A stretch of DNA of 64,000 bases from Adineta vaga (GCA_021613535.1 CP075492.1:14570001-14634000), one strand, 5' to 3'; counted from the first letter of the stretch, positions 21,651 through 33,336 are shown. Numbers and translations: made by a program. Notes: a model not told the origin generated them from the letters alone.

Positions 21651-22087
21651 TACAGTAGTGTAGACAGCAGAAAAACTTTGAACAAACCTATTACAATGTG
21701 GATATAGAGATTGATAACCACTATTGCTGAACTTTCAGAAACTGAAAACCATATACTTGTTGATATAGTTTTTCCATCATTATCGTAAAGTATTACATTA
21801 AACACTGCTGAATAATATATGTAGGAACAGTAATTTTATTCACTCAATCGATGTTAATTTATTTCATAAGATTCACCTGCAAACATCATATATACTCTTT
21901 GCCTTTTATATTTATAATTATAGTACGCAACATCAGTAAGGACGATTAATAAAAAAATCTGTAGAACAAATCGACAGCTATCGGTAACTATAGGTATATA
22001 CATACACATTCTTTTTTTTGCTTCGCACTTGTAGACTACCAATGAGAAATTGAGATGAATGGAAGAATTGTTTGAAGAAGTTTTTCT

Positions 22088-22712
22088 TTGCCGATTGATA
22101 GATATTCAATTGATATGACACGAATAGCACCGAATGTATCGATTTTGCTCTATGGATCATCGTCATTAATTTATCCGGTATCGACGTCGGTTTTACCTCT
22201 CTTGCTTTTAATCAATATGTATCTTCTTTGGTTAACATTTTCTTCTATTTTAAAAAGTACTCAAACGTATTATCATATTAATGAAAGTACAGTCAATCTT
22301 GTTCTCAATTGGGTACCGATTATTTTTACAATGTTAATTGGTTGTTTTCTTTCTGTGCGTTATGGTTTAATTTTTCTGTTCGAGCAATATTTTACGATGA
22401 ACCAATGTTGAAACCAACTATTACAACGATTGCATTTTCAATTACATTTACCGGTCTAATTTCAAGGTTCAGCATGCGGTGCCTGTTCAGTTGAATAATA
22501 TCAATGCATTATTGATACTCTTATTTATACTATCAAGTTTATATAAACTATTGAATTGTTTAGTTTTTGTTTCTAATGATACTTGTACTGTGTTAATGAC
22601 TTATGTAAATATTGATGAAAGAAAAAGAATAAAATCATCGAATTTGTGTTTTTTTATACAAAATAATCATATAGTTTATCATGTACCTCTTTTTTTTGCA
22701 ATACTTACTTGA
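22088..22712 (+). pseudogene. Fragmented multi-span membrane protein
   Basis: Three overlapping frames (22088-22411, 22309-22494, 22479-22712) each encode hydrophobic stretches, for example VLPLLLLINMYLLWLTF, WVPIIFTMLIGCFLSV and ALLILLFILSSLYKLL. Read in order they would give four or more membrane spans, but no splice pair joins them cleanly. It looks like a receptor- or transporter-type gene broken by frameshifts, or one with introns I cannot place. Family not recognised. Confidence 0.35.
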
Positions 22713-23115
22713 GTCATAGTCGTTCATATTTAAAGAACGACGTAAATGTGATTTATGAGATTTCGTGATGATACGGTAAGTAAAAACAAAACAAAACAAA
22801 GTCGGAAAATACACGCGGTAGGAAGTAGACAGTGCAATTAGGTACAGCTCGGAAGATCAACTCAAGTACACAAAAGAATAATGTAAAACGAGAGAGAAGA
22901 ACGATTGTACAGGTAAAAACGAAGATGATATATAAATGGGTAACGCTGATTGTTGCATTTAGTTATAGAAGAAAGAGCAAGTAAAGTGAAGACACGACAA
23001 ATTAAGTATGTACCTATTCATATCGCTTTTTGAGAACATCTCTAAGGTCAATCTCGATGTATACAAACGATACATGTCTAATTTAGATTTTTGGATCAAT
23101 AACTGAATTTACAAT
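22713..23115. other. Intergenic
   Basis: Spacer without recognisable features apart from a short AAACAAAACAAAACAAA run near 22784-22800. Confidence 0.4.
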
Positions 23116-24543
23116 ATGGACATTGAAAATGAAAAAAGAAAAAGACGAAGGTATAAGATTTATTTAATTAATATAGATACTTGTACACACAAGTTTTTGT
23201 ATCTTTGTAGAAGATTATTACCATTTGCATTTTTATGTTGTTGTCTCTGCATTCCTGGTTTAATTGGCGCAATTATAGTAATTAGTTTAATCCCCACGTA
23301 TATGTCACCACATGGTCAAGATACCGATATTGCTAAGTCTTGTATGTTTTATATCAATTTTTTTGCACCTCTAATCCATTTGTTTTAGTTCAAATTCCTC
23401 TCAATGTTACATATGGTACTAATTTCAAAATTACTGATCTGTCAGTGACTCCCAGTGTGAATAACTTAGTCGCTAAGGTTTGTCATTATCTTTCTTCATT
23501 TGAATCTTTTTCTATTGTACTTTTGTAGCTGATGGAACAATATCAAACTGCGGATATCATTGTTGTCACAACTCTCTTCATTACATCAGCTGTGTCAACA
23601 CCTGGTAAAAACGGACGAGAAATAGAGTATGTCGAAAATTATTCCGAAATATATTCTACTTGCTTTTTATAGAGCAAAAGATCAAGAATGTACAGTAAAT
23701 CCTGGTACAAGTGGTGATTTTCTTTTTATTTCGTTTATTATCAAACCTCGATCATCATGTCATTCAATCACTTGTCAAAAGAAGTTCAATGAAACATTTG
23801 ATCAAATAGTGACCAGTCTACGTTTGAACACAGCACTGTTAGTGACTTTGTCGAATGGTTCGACTGCTACTGTTCAAGTGGGTTTCTGTTCGTTTGGTCC
23901 AATTCAACCAGGTAATTAATCGTTTAGATGACAAAAGATATATTGTGTGAGAAGAATTTAGTGCAATTTTTTTTGAGATCAGTACAATTTGATAATTAGT
24001 CGGATACTGCAGAAAACTTTTATAATATAGAATTACGATCAATATGGTCTTTTGTAATATTTCTTTGGTTACATTCGTCTATTCTATTTTCTTAAGGTTT
24101 GTCGACAACTACAACCTTAGTGACAGTTACTTCATCTTCGTCAACAACTACAACTGGAACAACATCTATTACAACGACATTGACGAGCACATCAACAAGT
24201 TCATCATCAAGTACATCATCAAGCACGCCGACAAGTACACCAACAAGCACGCCGACAAGTACACCAACAAGCACGCCGACAAGTACGCCAACGAGCATAC
24301 CAACAACTACTGGTAGGTTTTAAATTTGTATTGTAGAAGACAAAATAACTTTTTTGCTTTTGCTATTTCATTTACATTATTCATTATTTTATAAATAACT
24401 TTTGTCGTTTTTCAGTTTGTACGGCATTGAAAGAAACTTGTACAAGCGCTGAACAATGTTGTAGCAATAAGTGTCAAAGGAGCGACACATGTTGCTCATC
24501 TGGTGAAAGATGTGATGAGTGTTTAAAGTTCTGTATCAGTTGA
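23116..24543 (+). CDS. Membrane-anchored protein with mucin-like stalk and Cys-rich end
   Basis: Six-exon model: 23116-23341, 23389-23477, 23529-23626, 23673-23911, 24097-24312, 24416-24543; all splice sites are GT-AG and the phases sum to 331 aa. The N-terminus is basic (KRKRRR), followed by one membrane anchor (PFAFLCCCLCIPGLIGAIIV), so a type II orientation is likely. Next come an extracellular domain with two Cys-containing segments, a Ser/Thr stalk with tandem STPT repeats (likely O-glycosylated), and a Cys-rich C-terminal module (ten Cys in about 40 residues). I do not recognise the globular part. The stalk is a minisatellite, so its length probably varies. Confidence 0.75.
24225..24305 (+). 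repeat. Minisatellite encoding Thr-Ser-Thr-Pro repeats
   Basis: Tandem 24-base units (roughly ACGCCGACAAGTACACCAAC plus AAGC), about three nearly identical copies, inside the coding exon of the mucin-like gene. Unit length is a multiple of three, so copy changes would keep frame. Confidence 0.8.
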
Positions 24544-25493
24544 AATGGGGAAATGTGCTAGCCAGCATGATTATATTTTATTTCGATTCTTTTGATGCTT
24601 TCTGAACTTCGTTTCTACCGTTTTAACTATTTTGTTTTCTGTTGTTGATATCTGAGCACCGAAACTAATTAAATAAAGACTAATATATATCTATGGCCGA
24701 CAAAATAGAAAAATTACTTAAATATGTACGAATATATACCGATGATCATTATGACTTGATCAGAATAATTGAATCAACATCAGTTTTTGTAAAATGAAAA
24801 CGGTATGCTTTATTCTACTGAATCAGATTTTTTACTATAATGATCATAATAGATGGAATTGAATAGAAAGGCTAATTTAGGATTCGATGATATTTCTATA
24901 AAAGAAAAAGTTCATGATTAATCTATTTCCGTATCATCAATTGACGTCTTGAAAATTTCTTCATTATTCTTCGACATTATGCCATTGGTATAGTTTCAAA
25001 TATTCAAATGTTACATAATTATATGGAGACTTATTATACTAATAAGAATTTGAAAACTTAGAAGCTAATTCTTTCGATTTTTCAAAATATTACTGATTAA
25101 ATCCAATCTACAAAAAAAACTATGTTTCTATGATATTTGATTCTAACGATCAAATGGTTCTGTGTTCTCTTTTTATTTTCTTCATCAATGGAGAAAATAT
25201 TTGCATTATGATCTCTAAGTAATTTTAATCATGTCACGTACATATAAATAAATTCAGCTATATAGACCAAACTCAGATAGGCGTAGCATATATGCCAGTT
25301 GCATTTTACTTTGTCGTTTAATGATAAAAAAAAGTTACTATAAACTTTCTATTTGTTAGTAAATATGTAATTTTTTTCCTCTTCTTCTCTTTCTTCTTCT
25401 TTTTTTCTCATTCATATGTGACAATTTTGAAGAATATCATTTATTTTATAATTGAAAAGAAAATCAAAGCAGTAACGATAATAATTTCTGACA
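24544..25493. other. Intergenic
   Basis: AT-rich spacer of 950 bases with a pyrimidine-rich tract near 25376-25412. No coding remnant or RNA candidate is seen. Confidence 0.45.
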
Positions 25494-26463
25494 ATGATGC
25501 AATATTTTCGTGATTTTAAAACCAATACAATGACTAATTTTCGTCTAACTGATATATTTTCCAACAATTCATTTCCTGTCATTACTCTGGCAATTATACT
25601 TATTTTCAACTCAATTCAACGTAAGTCTCTATTGACGTTATCACTGATTTTCTAATTCCGAAATTATTTATTTCTTCAGCATCAACAGCAAATTTCTCAT
25701 TTGCCTGTAAAGATACCTTGCCTTCAAATGATTCGATGCGTATTCAATCTGGTTATATTAACTTCCAGTTTTGCTATCAAGCATTTCAAATGATACCGTC
25801 TAAAAACGGCACGTACAGTTTTACAATTGAAAGTACAATGCATATCAACGTTTATATTTCCTTGAAACAATCTGATCCATTCAGTCTCTTGAAAAATTCG
25901 ATGAAATTTGGGAGAAAAGATATAAAATGTTTGCATCTTGAAAATCCCCTGTATGTTGGATATGAATATGTTCTTGTGATCAGTATCGATAAGAATGGAA
26001 AAAAAGGAAATTTTTCAGTCACTATACGTGGTCCAGCAGATCTTCAGTTGACAACAAATAAACCATTATCGAGTAAGCAAATCGATTATTAAACAATGAA
26101 CTTATAAATTGTTTCTGTATAGATTCTTTATCATGTACCAAGTTTATTACATTGAAAAATAAAAACAAAGCTGATGAATCGAAAAGAATGGAAACTATCA
26201 TTATATCTCTTGTTACTGTTGTCATCATTATTTTTATTGTTTGTATCTGTATCTATCGATATAAGCGTCGAAAACATGCACTTGATCGACATCGTTATTC
26301 ACAAGAGATTTCAGATTTATCAGTACAACAATTATCTGTAAGAGATAATCATCGAAATGAAACAACAAACAATGAAGTTGGTGTACTTCATACGATTTCA
26401 ATTATTGAAATATCTAATCCTGCAGAAGAACAACCACCACCATCGTACAATTCAGTCGTATAA
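25494..26463 (+). CDS. Type I single-span protein with PPxY and PDZ-ligand tail
   Basis: Three exons: 25494-25620, 25680-26072, 26123-26463, with 59- and 50-nt GT-AG introns and consistent phases; 286 aa. A hydrophobic N-terminal segment (VITLAIILIFNSI) acts as signal or anchor; the in-frame ATG at 25530 is an alternative start. A Cys-containing extracellular domain of about 140 residues follows, then one membrane span (TIIISLVTVVIIIFIVCICI) with a basic stop-transfer YRYKRRK. The cytoplasmic tail ends PPPSYNSVV, which holds a PPxY site (WW-domain or Nedd4-type ligase binding) and a class I PDZ ligand (S-V-V). The extracellular domain is not recognised; it has a PPC-like look (GTYSFTIES) but this is a guess. 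Confidence 0.72.
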
Positions 26464-27600
26464 TCATCCAAAACACAACAATAAATAATTTAAACTGAAA
26501 TGTTTTGAAATTTTGCTGTTCTGAGTGTTATCAGGTCTTAGGTATAAATGTTCCTGAATCGACTCGTTCTTTCAAAAGGCAACTGAGTACCTACCGACTT
26601 ATTTCATTTGTTCTATATATTTTTTTCTCTTCTTATCTCGATTGTTGTTACTGCTACGTTTGGTTTGAAATCAAAATAAAGTCGAAATCTTATTCAGTAC
26701 TTATCATCGCATCTAAGCTTTTACTTCTTATAAAAAGAAAAAAATCCATGTAAACTGTATAGATCGAAGAAGGTATATAATTCATATGGTAGAAACCATA
26801 ATGTGTATAAACTTTATCGATCTATAGAGAACCGAAGTAAATCACATATCTGATATTTTTCAGCTTCTTTCAATGCCGATGAACGAAATCGTGTATTTAA
26901 AGATTCTATTATAACAACATTTCTTTTATTTGCATCTACTATACTGTTACTTTCCAAATACCATTCTAGTATTTTGCTACTTTGATTTATCTTAACAGAA
27001 TTAAAATACAAACTAATAAACAATTATAATACCATAGAATAAATTTATTATACATATGTGATAGGAATACAATAATCTTTTTTCTTTAAATACGAAAGAT
27101 AAACATCGTGAGAATCATAAATTTAGTCAGAGATAATACACACAAAAACGAAATATACATGTTTTCTCCTTTTATTTATTCTTTATTACGTTGACAGACG
27201 TCAATGTAAATATAATTTATGAACTTTCTTTGCAAAAAACACGAGATGTGTTAACTCTCATCACGTTACTGAACTATAGTCAGTCCACGTGCTGCTAATA
27301 GAAATTCCTTTTATATATTTGTATATTGAAAAAAGTAAGCATTACATTAATAGCATATATTTCTATTTAGTTTTTTTTTTCTTTCTATTAGTAATATCAT
27401 AAAGACAATGATGTTAATTCCACTAATGGTTCAAAGAAATATTTTTCCTTAACGTGACTTTACATTGAGTTTATGTTGTTCTCTTTTTACCGACGAGTAA
27501 ATATAGGCTAAAAGAAGAAAGAAAAAACTAATTCTAAAAGTTATTCGAACTTTTTTGAGCAAAAAAAATGTGTGTTTGGAAAGATTGACAAGTAAAAAGT
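26464..27600. other. Intergenic
   Basis: About 1.1 kb of AT-rich DNA. A minus-strand frame at 26814-27023 (70 codons, ending RFRSSALKEAEKYQICDLL) looks mildly protein-like and may be an old exon, but nothing confirms it. Confidence 0.35.
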
Positions 27601-28769
27601 ATGTTGTGGACAATTTTCATTTTCTCATTATTTACTTTTGGTGATTGTTTTCGTATTGGTAAAATACAAAACCATAGTATTATCGAAGTGATAGATAAGT
27701 TGTTATATAATATCTCACAAAATCAATGTATTTGTGAAATGTCAAAATTTAATCAATCATTCTTAGCATTGAATTATTTCGCAACAAATCAAATTTGTCA
27801 AGTATCTTATTTAAATACAAGTTCGATGGTTATTGAACTTAATCTTGATTCTGTGCTAATATTCATTAATCAATCATCATTTTTAATAACACAAAGTAAG
27901 TGTACAATTCTTTAGACAAAAGTCATTTTGTAAATTATTATTATTATACTGGCAAGATTCTACCTAAATCATACGAATAACGACAGATATCGATGGATTG
28001 AGTGATATATAATGATAGATTAATATGTTTCTTCTAGAGCAAGAAATACTTGCTTTTGAAAAATAATCCTGATATTATTTTATTGTTTTGATGTAGAAGC
28101 AATTGTGTCATCATCAACAACAACAACAAAAATATTTTCAAGTGAGTATGTTATCAAACAAGTAAGGAGTTAAAAAAATATTGCTACGACTTCATACATC
28201 CGAAATGGAATAAGTTTATGATTTTACTAGACAAAGTCTGTGATATTGGTACTATCTCGAATGATACGGATTTTTTTGAATTATTGTTTATATATCTTTG
28301 TTTATTCAATAGACTGTAGCAATAACAACAATAGCATGTTTATTCACCAAGCCACTTATCAAGTTGGCTCTCAGCCATATTCAGTCATTATTGCCGATGT
28401 TAATAACGATAATAAATCGGATATTGTTGATGCAAATTCGAATGCATCTAACATTGGTGTTCTAATTGCCACATCAGCCGGTACTCTTCAGCCACAAGTA
28501 ACGTATTCAGTTGGCATTAATCCATATTCATTGGTAGTAATTGATGTTAATAATGAAAAAAATTCGATATTGTTGTTACAAACTATGATTCAGACGACAT
28601 CGACGTTCTTCTCAATACAGGCAATGGCATTTTTCAAAATCGATCTACATATTCAGTTAACAGTAGACCACGATCATTAGTGGTTGCTGATATAAATAAC
28701 GACAATAAACCCGATATTATCGTAGCAAATTCTGGTTCAAATAGTATCAGTGTTCTTTTACATTGCTAA
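27601..28769 (+). pseudogene. Secreted FG-GAP/VCBS-repeat protein with a frame break
   Basis: Three exons can be joined: 27601-27895 (signal peptide MLWTIFIFSLFTFGDC and a Cys-containing domain), 28097-28141 (short Thr-rich linker) and 28313-28769 (FG-GAP repeats). Repeats read GSQPYSVIIADVNNDNKSDI, INPYSLVVIDVNNE and RPRSLVVADINNDNKPDI; the DxNxDxxxD loops are calcium-binding in this family. Within the second repeat the frame is lost at an A7 run (about 28556-28562) and resumes in another frame until TAA at 28767. The typical family is a secreted or surface beta-propeller; only three blades are present, so this copy is also short. The break could be a homopolymer sequencing error. Confidence 0.62.
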
Positions 28770-28859
28770 AATTTATTTATTCTGAATCTGAAACATTTCT
28801 ATTCGCTTATAAACAATGCTTGATAATAAAGTTCTATAAAGCATTTCAGAAAAATAAAA

Positions 28860-31646
28860 TTAAAATGACATTTGTGATTGAGCTTTTAAGATGGCATCGT
28901 CAATCTTTGCCAAGTCAGGATGATCGAATGGAAAATGTTCAGAAAGAATTTCACGTGCTGTTTGAAGATGTTCCAATCCAGAAACATAATCTCCCCTTGC
29001 GCAACTTAGAATACCAAGATTATGAAGAGTTTTAGCCAATTCAGGATGCTTTGTAGGTAAAACCATTCTTTGAATGTCAAGAGCCTTAGTCAAATAAAGA
29101 TCCGCATCATAGCATTTACCCATGCCTAGAGAAATACTTCCCATATTGCAGTATGTTCGACCAATTTCAGCATGAGTAGGAGGTAGATGCATTTCTTGAA
29201 CACGAAGTGTTTTTTCTAAGTAGTCAAGTGCAATCAAACCATTTCCTAAACGAAATTCAGTATAAGCAATGTTACTGCACAAAGCAGCTATATCTGGATG
29301 AGTTGAAGATAGACTTTTCTCTTGAATATCAATAGCTTTTTTGTAGAAACGGTTTGCTTTGTCGTATTTTTCTTCGGTTTGATAGACTATACCAATAGTA
29401 TTATAGGTTCGAGCCCATTCTGAATGATCAGGTGAAAGAGATAATTTTTGCATATCGTAAGCTTTCTTAAGATAATCGTGTGTTTGAGAAGATTTAGCCA
29501 ATAAGTTGTAAGTGAAAGCAACGTTAATGTAGAAGACAGGTAATTTGAAATCAGTTGTTGATAGAGATTTTTCTCGAATTTCAATTGCTTTTAAATGATA
29601 TACAATTGCTTCATCATATTGTCCTAATGCCTTTTGTGATTGAGCAATATTATTATAAATTAAAGCCAAGGAGGAATGTTCAGATGAATGAACTTCTTTA
29701 AATATTTTCACTGATTTCTGATAGTAGTTAATCGCTGTTTCGTATTGTCCCATACAATGACTGATAACTGCAAGATTATTCAATGTACCACTTATATCTG
29801 AGTGAATCTCTGGAAGTGATCTTTTTTGAATTTCAAGGGCTTTTTTGAAATATCGATAAGCATCTTCACGTTTTCCTATTGTGTTATGAATCATACCGAT
29901 ATTATTGTAAATAAGAGCCAGATCAGGATGAGCAGGTGGTAATAAATTTTGAACAGTATCAAGTGATTTTTGAAAATATTCTAGTGCAGTCGGATAATAC
30001 CCCATTGAACTTTTAATCACTGCGATGTTATTATACATTGTAGCTAAATCAAAAGCATTGTATGTAAAAGATTTTTCACGAATTTCAGCAACGATTTCAA
30101 AAAATTCACAAGCGGTAGGATAGTTTCCTATTAATTCATGAATGACACCCATATTACAAAAAATATCGACTAGATCAATGTAATCATATTCCGGAGATGA
30201 TGGAGTTGTGTCAAGTATGCTTTGATAGTATGAAAGTGCAGTATTATGATCACCTTGGCCATGTTTGATTCCTCCCAACATCCTATAGGTTTGTAAGCGA
30301 GCATGCATATCAATTGATGTTGATTCCAAAATATTATTGCAAATTTTCTCTGCTATATCATAATGACCCATACGCATGAGAAGATAAGTAATAGATTTAT
30401 CTACGGAACCGATTCGAATTTGTTGATGCATATATTCGGTGACTCGTTTCAAAGTTTCATCATTCTCATTTGTTAATGTAAGATTCACTTGACAAGAATT
30501 CTCTGAAATATGTATGATTTTGGCAATATGAAAGATTGTATGCATTGAAAATAAAATCTCTTCTTCATCTTCATGTTGAGTAGTTTGTCCAATAAAAGCA
30601 AATGGTGTGGATGATATTGAAGGATCAATTTCAATGTGAAAACATAGTCCAACGAAACCTTTCGGTAAAGATGAACTAGCAGCAAACATAGAAGAAACTA
30701 TTTTTTCTTTACTGGTTGATAGAAAGTTGTTGAAAAATAAAAGACCTCCTTCATTTTCTGTTAACTTTTGAAAATCTTTCTTGCACATAAGTTGACCACG
30801 ATAGACAACTAATTTTTCTTTTAATTGTTGCTCTCCGTGTAATTTAAGAATTGTTCGATGAAGATCTTGAATATAGACACCCATGTGAACAATAGTGTCA
30901 GTATCTTGAGTTCGAAGAGCTTTATTAAGTCGTTCGTAGAAGAGTGGTTCTTTCGTATACCACCATAATGATGAGCGAGGAGGATTACCTTGTTCAAATT
31001 CCTTTAACACTCTTAATCTACTAGGTTCATTGGCATCTTTTGTACGAAGATAATTAATAAAATCTTTTTTTGCATTTGCATCATATTGTTTCTCTAATAG
31101 AAGATCTTTCAATAATTGTGAATACATAAATGATGCATCAAGTTCATTTTTCTTGTTTTTTGTTAATGGAGACATAAAACCAATTGGAACTAAATCATCT
31201 TCATACTTTCGAATGTTTTTTTTAAATTGTTGGCAAAACTCGGTCATATGAGTAAATGAACCTTTGATTTTTGTCCATTTATTTATCTTTAATTCATGAA
31301 TATTTTCTTTCTCATAATGAATATAGATCAGTTTAAGTTGAGATATATCATGAATTAATGGTATAAGAGTTTGAATATGATCTTTGCGTAGAATAAGACA
31401 AACTTTATCATTGCGAATATTAGAAAGAAAATCAACACATTCGTCAACACACTTGAATAGTTTTATGTCACTGACGATATCAGAAAATTGTTTCAATGAA
31501 TTTTCCATATTGGTTTGCAATTCATCTGAACACGTATTCAAATAAACGATAATCCATTTTTCGCAAATATCATATTTTCGGAAGTTGATGTTCTGAAATT
31601 TTCCAAACATTTCATCTGTACAAATAGAAAACGGATCTTGAAGCAT
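28860..31646 (-). CDS. ART-TPR protein with 12 kinesin-light-chain-type TPRs
   Basis: Intronless 928-aa protein. I start at the ATG at 31646 (MLQDPFS) because a splice-acceptor-like TTTTTAG lies nine bases upstream; the frame itself stays open to 31787. The N-terminal module is at about residues 30-130 (WIIVYLN; IQTLIPLIHDI; LIYIHY). The ART domain follows with Arg283 (VYRG), Ser310-Thr-Ser312 (FLSTS) and Glu361-x-Glu363 (EEEILF), all intact. The C-terminal half holds twelve TPRs, most exactly 42 residues (LAxxYNNIG...A..YxxKALxIQ...LPxxHPD), the pattern of kinesin light chain. The cytosolic ART probably recognises targets through this groove; targets are unknown. Confidence 0.9.
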   Translation of the reverse strand: MLQDPFSICTDEMFGKFQNINFRKYDICEKWIIVYLNTCSDELQTNMENSLKQFSDIVSDIKLFKCVDECVDFLSNIRNDKVCLILRKDHIQTLIPLIHDISQLKLIYIHYEKENIHELKINKWTKIKGSFTHMTEFCQQFKKNIRKYEDDLVPIGFMSPLTKNKKNELDASFMYSQLLKDLLLEKQYDANAKKDFINYLRTKDANEPSRLRVLKEFEQGNPPRSSLWWYTKEPLFYERLNKALRTQDTDTIVHMGVYIQDLHRTILKLHGEQQLKEKLVVYRGQLMCKKDFQKLTENEGGLLFFNNFLSTSKEKIVSSMFAASSSLPKGFVGLCFHIEIDPSISSTPFAFIGQTTQHEDEEEILFSMHTIFHIAKIIHISENSCQVNLTLTNENDETLKRVTEYMHQQIRIGSVDKSITYLLMRMGHYDIAEKICNNILESTSIDMHARLQTYRMLGGIKHGQGDHNTALSYYQSILDTTPSSPEYDYIDLVDIFCNMGVIHELIGNYPTACEFFEIVAEIREKSFTYNAFDLATMYNNIAVIKSSMGYYPTALEYFQKSLDTVQNLLPPAHPDLALIYNNIGMIHNTIGKREDAYRYFKKALEIQKRSLPEIHSDISGTLNNLAVISHCMGQYETAINYYQKSVKIFKEVHSSEHSSLALIYNNIAQSQKALGQYDEAIVYHLKAIEIREKSLSTTDFKLPVFYINVAFTYNLLAKSSQTHDYLKKAYDMQKLSLSPDHSEWARTYNTIGIVYQTEEKYDKANRFYKKAIDIQEKSLSSTHPDIAALCSNIAYTEFRLGNGLIALDYLEKTLRVQEMHLPPTHAEIGRTYCNMGSISLGMGKCYDADLYLTKALDIQRMVLPTKHPELAKTLHNLGILSCARGDYVSGLEHLQTAREILSEHFPFDHPDLAKIDDAILKAQSQMSF

Positions 31647-31878
31647 CACTATGTCTAAAAATACACATATTAATTTTATTAATGAGAAGAATTGTAAATC
31701 GTAGAAAATTCGATAGAATGGAGGGAAAACGAAGGGAAAAATGTATCGCCCATTATAAAACGTTTGCTTGTTATGAAGAACACGCAATTTTCAGGATTAA
31801 GATAACGAAATTTAGGTCGTTAAAACTTTATCGAGCGCTGATAAAATAAGAACAGAATTGAAAATAGTGTCGTTTATG

Positions 31879-31899
31879 ACGTCAGTAAATAACTGACGT
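31879..31899. promoter_or_regulatory. CRE-like inverted repeat upstream of ART-TPR gene
   Basis: ACGTCAGT, five bases, then ACTGACGT: a perfect 8-base inverted repeat. It overlaps a full TGACGTCA (31877-31884), the consensus CRE/ATF bZIP site. It lies about 230 bases before the start at 31646, in a position that could be promoter. Function is inferred from the motif only. Confidence 0.35.
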
Positions 31900-32438
31900 A
31901 AGCAGAACAAATAGCATTTGATTCCATGTGAATATACATACTTGTGAGTTTCTTTTTATTCTAAGGAATAAAGTCAATTTATATTCTGCAATACGTATGT
32001 TTCCAACAAAGTCTGAATTCCTTTGTCGCCTTCTATAACTATACAAGAAGGTGATGAATATACTGCTGTGTGAGTGCTTGTTTTATTGTACTTATAAGTT
32101 GATATTGACTATTTTATGAGTTTATTGTGAGCCTGTCTGCATGGCTCTGGAGTGATGTATATCAAAAAGAACAAAAAGGGAATCACTTCCCGTACTCTGT
32201 GTCAGACACACACATGTATACCGGGAAGAAAAAGAGAACAAAGAGAAAGAATGGTATCACAGATAGCATTCTTTCACGAAACAAACAAAAGGGATGACTG
32301 TAACACTCCATGAATCAGAAGGATGGGGAGGAATGTATCCAGACGTGACATGGTAGAGAGGAAGAGAGAAGAAGAATAGCGAGGACACTCGTCATCGCTG
32401 ACATGTATAGAATATGAATGAGAAAATGATCTGTTGGA
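31900..32438. other. Intergenic
   Basis: Spacer rich in short purine tracts (for example near 32228-32256 and 32350-32375). No gene is seen. Confidence 0.4.
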
Positions 32439-33036
32439 TCATGTCTTAAGTATTTTTCCAGCTGCTATGAAAATCATGATGAACACGAGTTTTAACATTT
32501 TGTTTATCAACTCTACGTCCATCATATGATCCACTATTAGAAGAGGTTTGGTAAGATTAGCTAAGAAATTCATTGACGAGAGTTTATAATGTTTATAAAT
32601 ATAATGAAAAATAACATCGGTCCATATTTCTGGACCTATCCAATTTAACACAAGATCAATTGACATATCTTGATTCGACATCTTTGGCGTAATTTCTACG
32701 ATCTTATCGATTAGATTTCTCAGAATTGGATGCATGGCCTGGAGCACTGGCAAACGTTCATTGACATAATTGAATAGGTCGTACAAAACTTTTCCAATCA
32801 TTTGGATTAGCAAATTCGACAGCAACGATAAATCGTATATGATCTTGTTGGTCATCTGTCCATGTATCGATAGGATGCAAACATTCAGTATCTATATCGG
32901 AATAAACACCTCCAAGTGTCATTACACAGCAATGTATCTGAACAAATCTGCTTATAAAACAGATTTCGACATATGAGACGTATGAATGATTGTGTTGAAT
33001 AGGTTTGATATTAATGAACCATATAGATGTATCCAA
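32439..33036 (-). pseudogene. Decayed GT32 (OCH1-like) glycosyltransferase
   Basis: Remnant of a DXD sugar transferase: LGGVYSDIDTECLHPID holds the DxD (Asp-Ile-Asp) and its usual context. Downstream, the conserved segment Q-W-T-F-A-S-A-P-G-H-P of the family is present but the Trp position is TGA, and four bases later in the same block (GCAT inside CCATGCATCCA) shift the frame. The C-terminal part then continues in another frame (ILRNLIDKIVEI, VLNWIGPEIWTDVI). The N-terminal half of the enzyme is missing. Two independent lesions make a true pseudogene more likely than sequencing error. Confidence 0.7.
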
Positions 33037-33336
33037 AATAAGCTCAATAATATTTCATCATGTTATTATTTAAATGAATTTCGAAAAAGAAATATAGAAA
33101 TAAAGTTCGATACTAAATCGTGACATAAAAAGGCTAATGCGAAGAATAGAATAAAGAAGAAATACGATGCTAGAACGTATTTGTATGCGCATCTATTTAT
33201 CATATGAAGGTTAGAAGAAAGCTGTTTCAGTTAAAGTATTAGAATACACGATCAAAGATATATTCGATTACGAGTTAATTGCAAAATGATATGTTTTAAA
33301 GATGCTTTTCAGAGAATAAGAATAAATGAATTTAAT

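Noticed and set aside
24092-24298. Minus-strand ORF of repeated VGVL units
   Set aside because: Shadow of the Thr-Ser-Pro minisatellite on the plus strand; the plus strand has the splice sites and flanking domains.
28860-30300. Regular repeat spacing mistaken for a CRISPR-like or satellite array
   Set aside because: The 126-base period is the 42-residue TPR coding repeat; there are no identical repeats with unique spacers.
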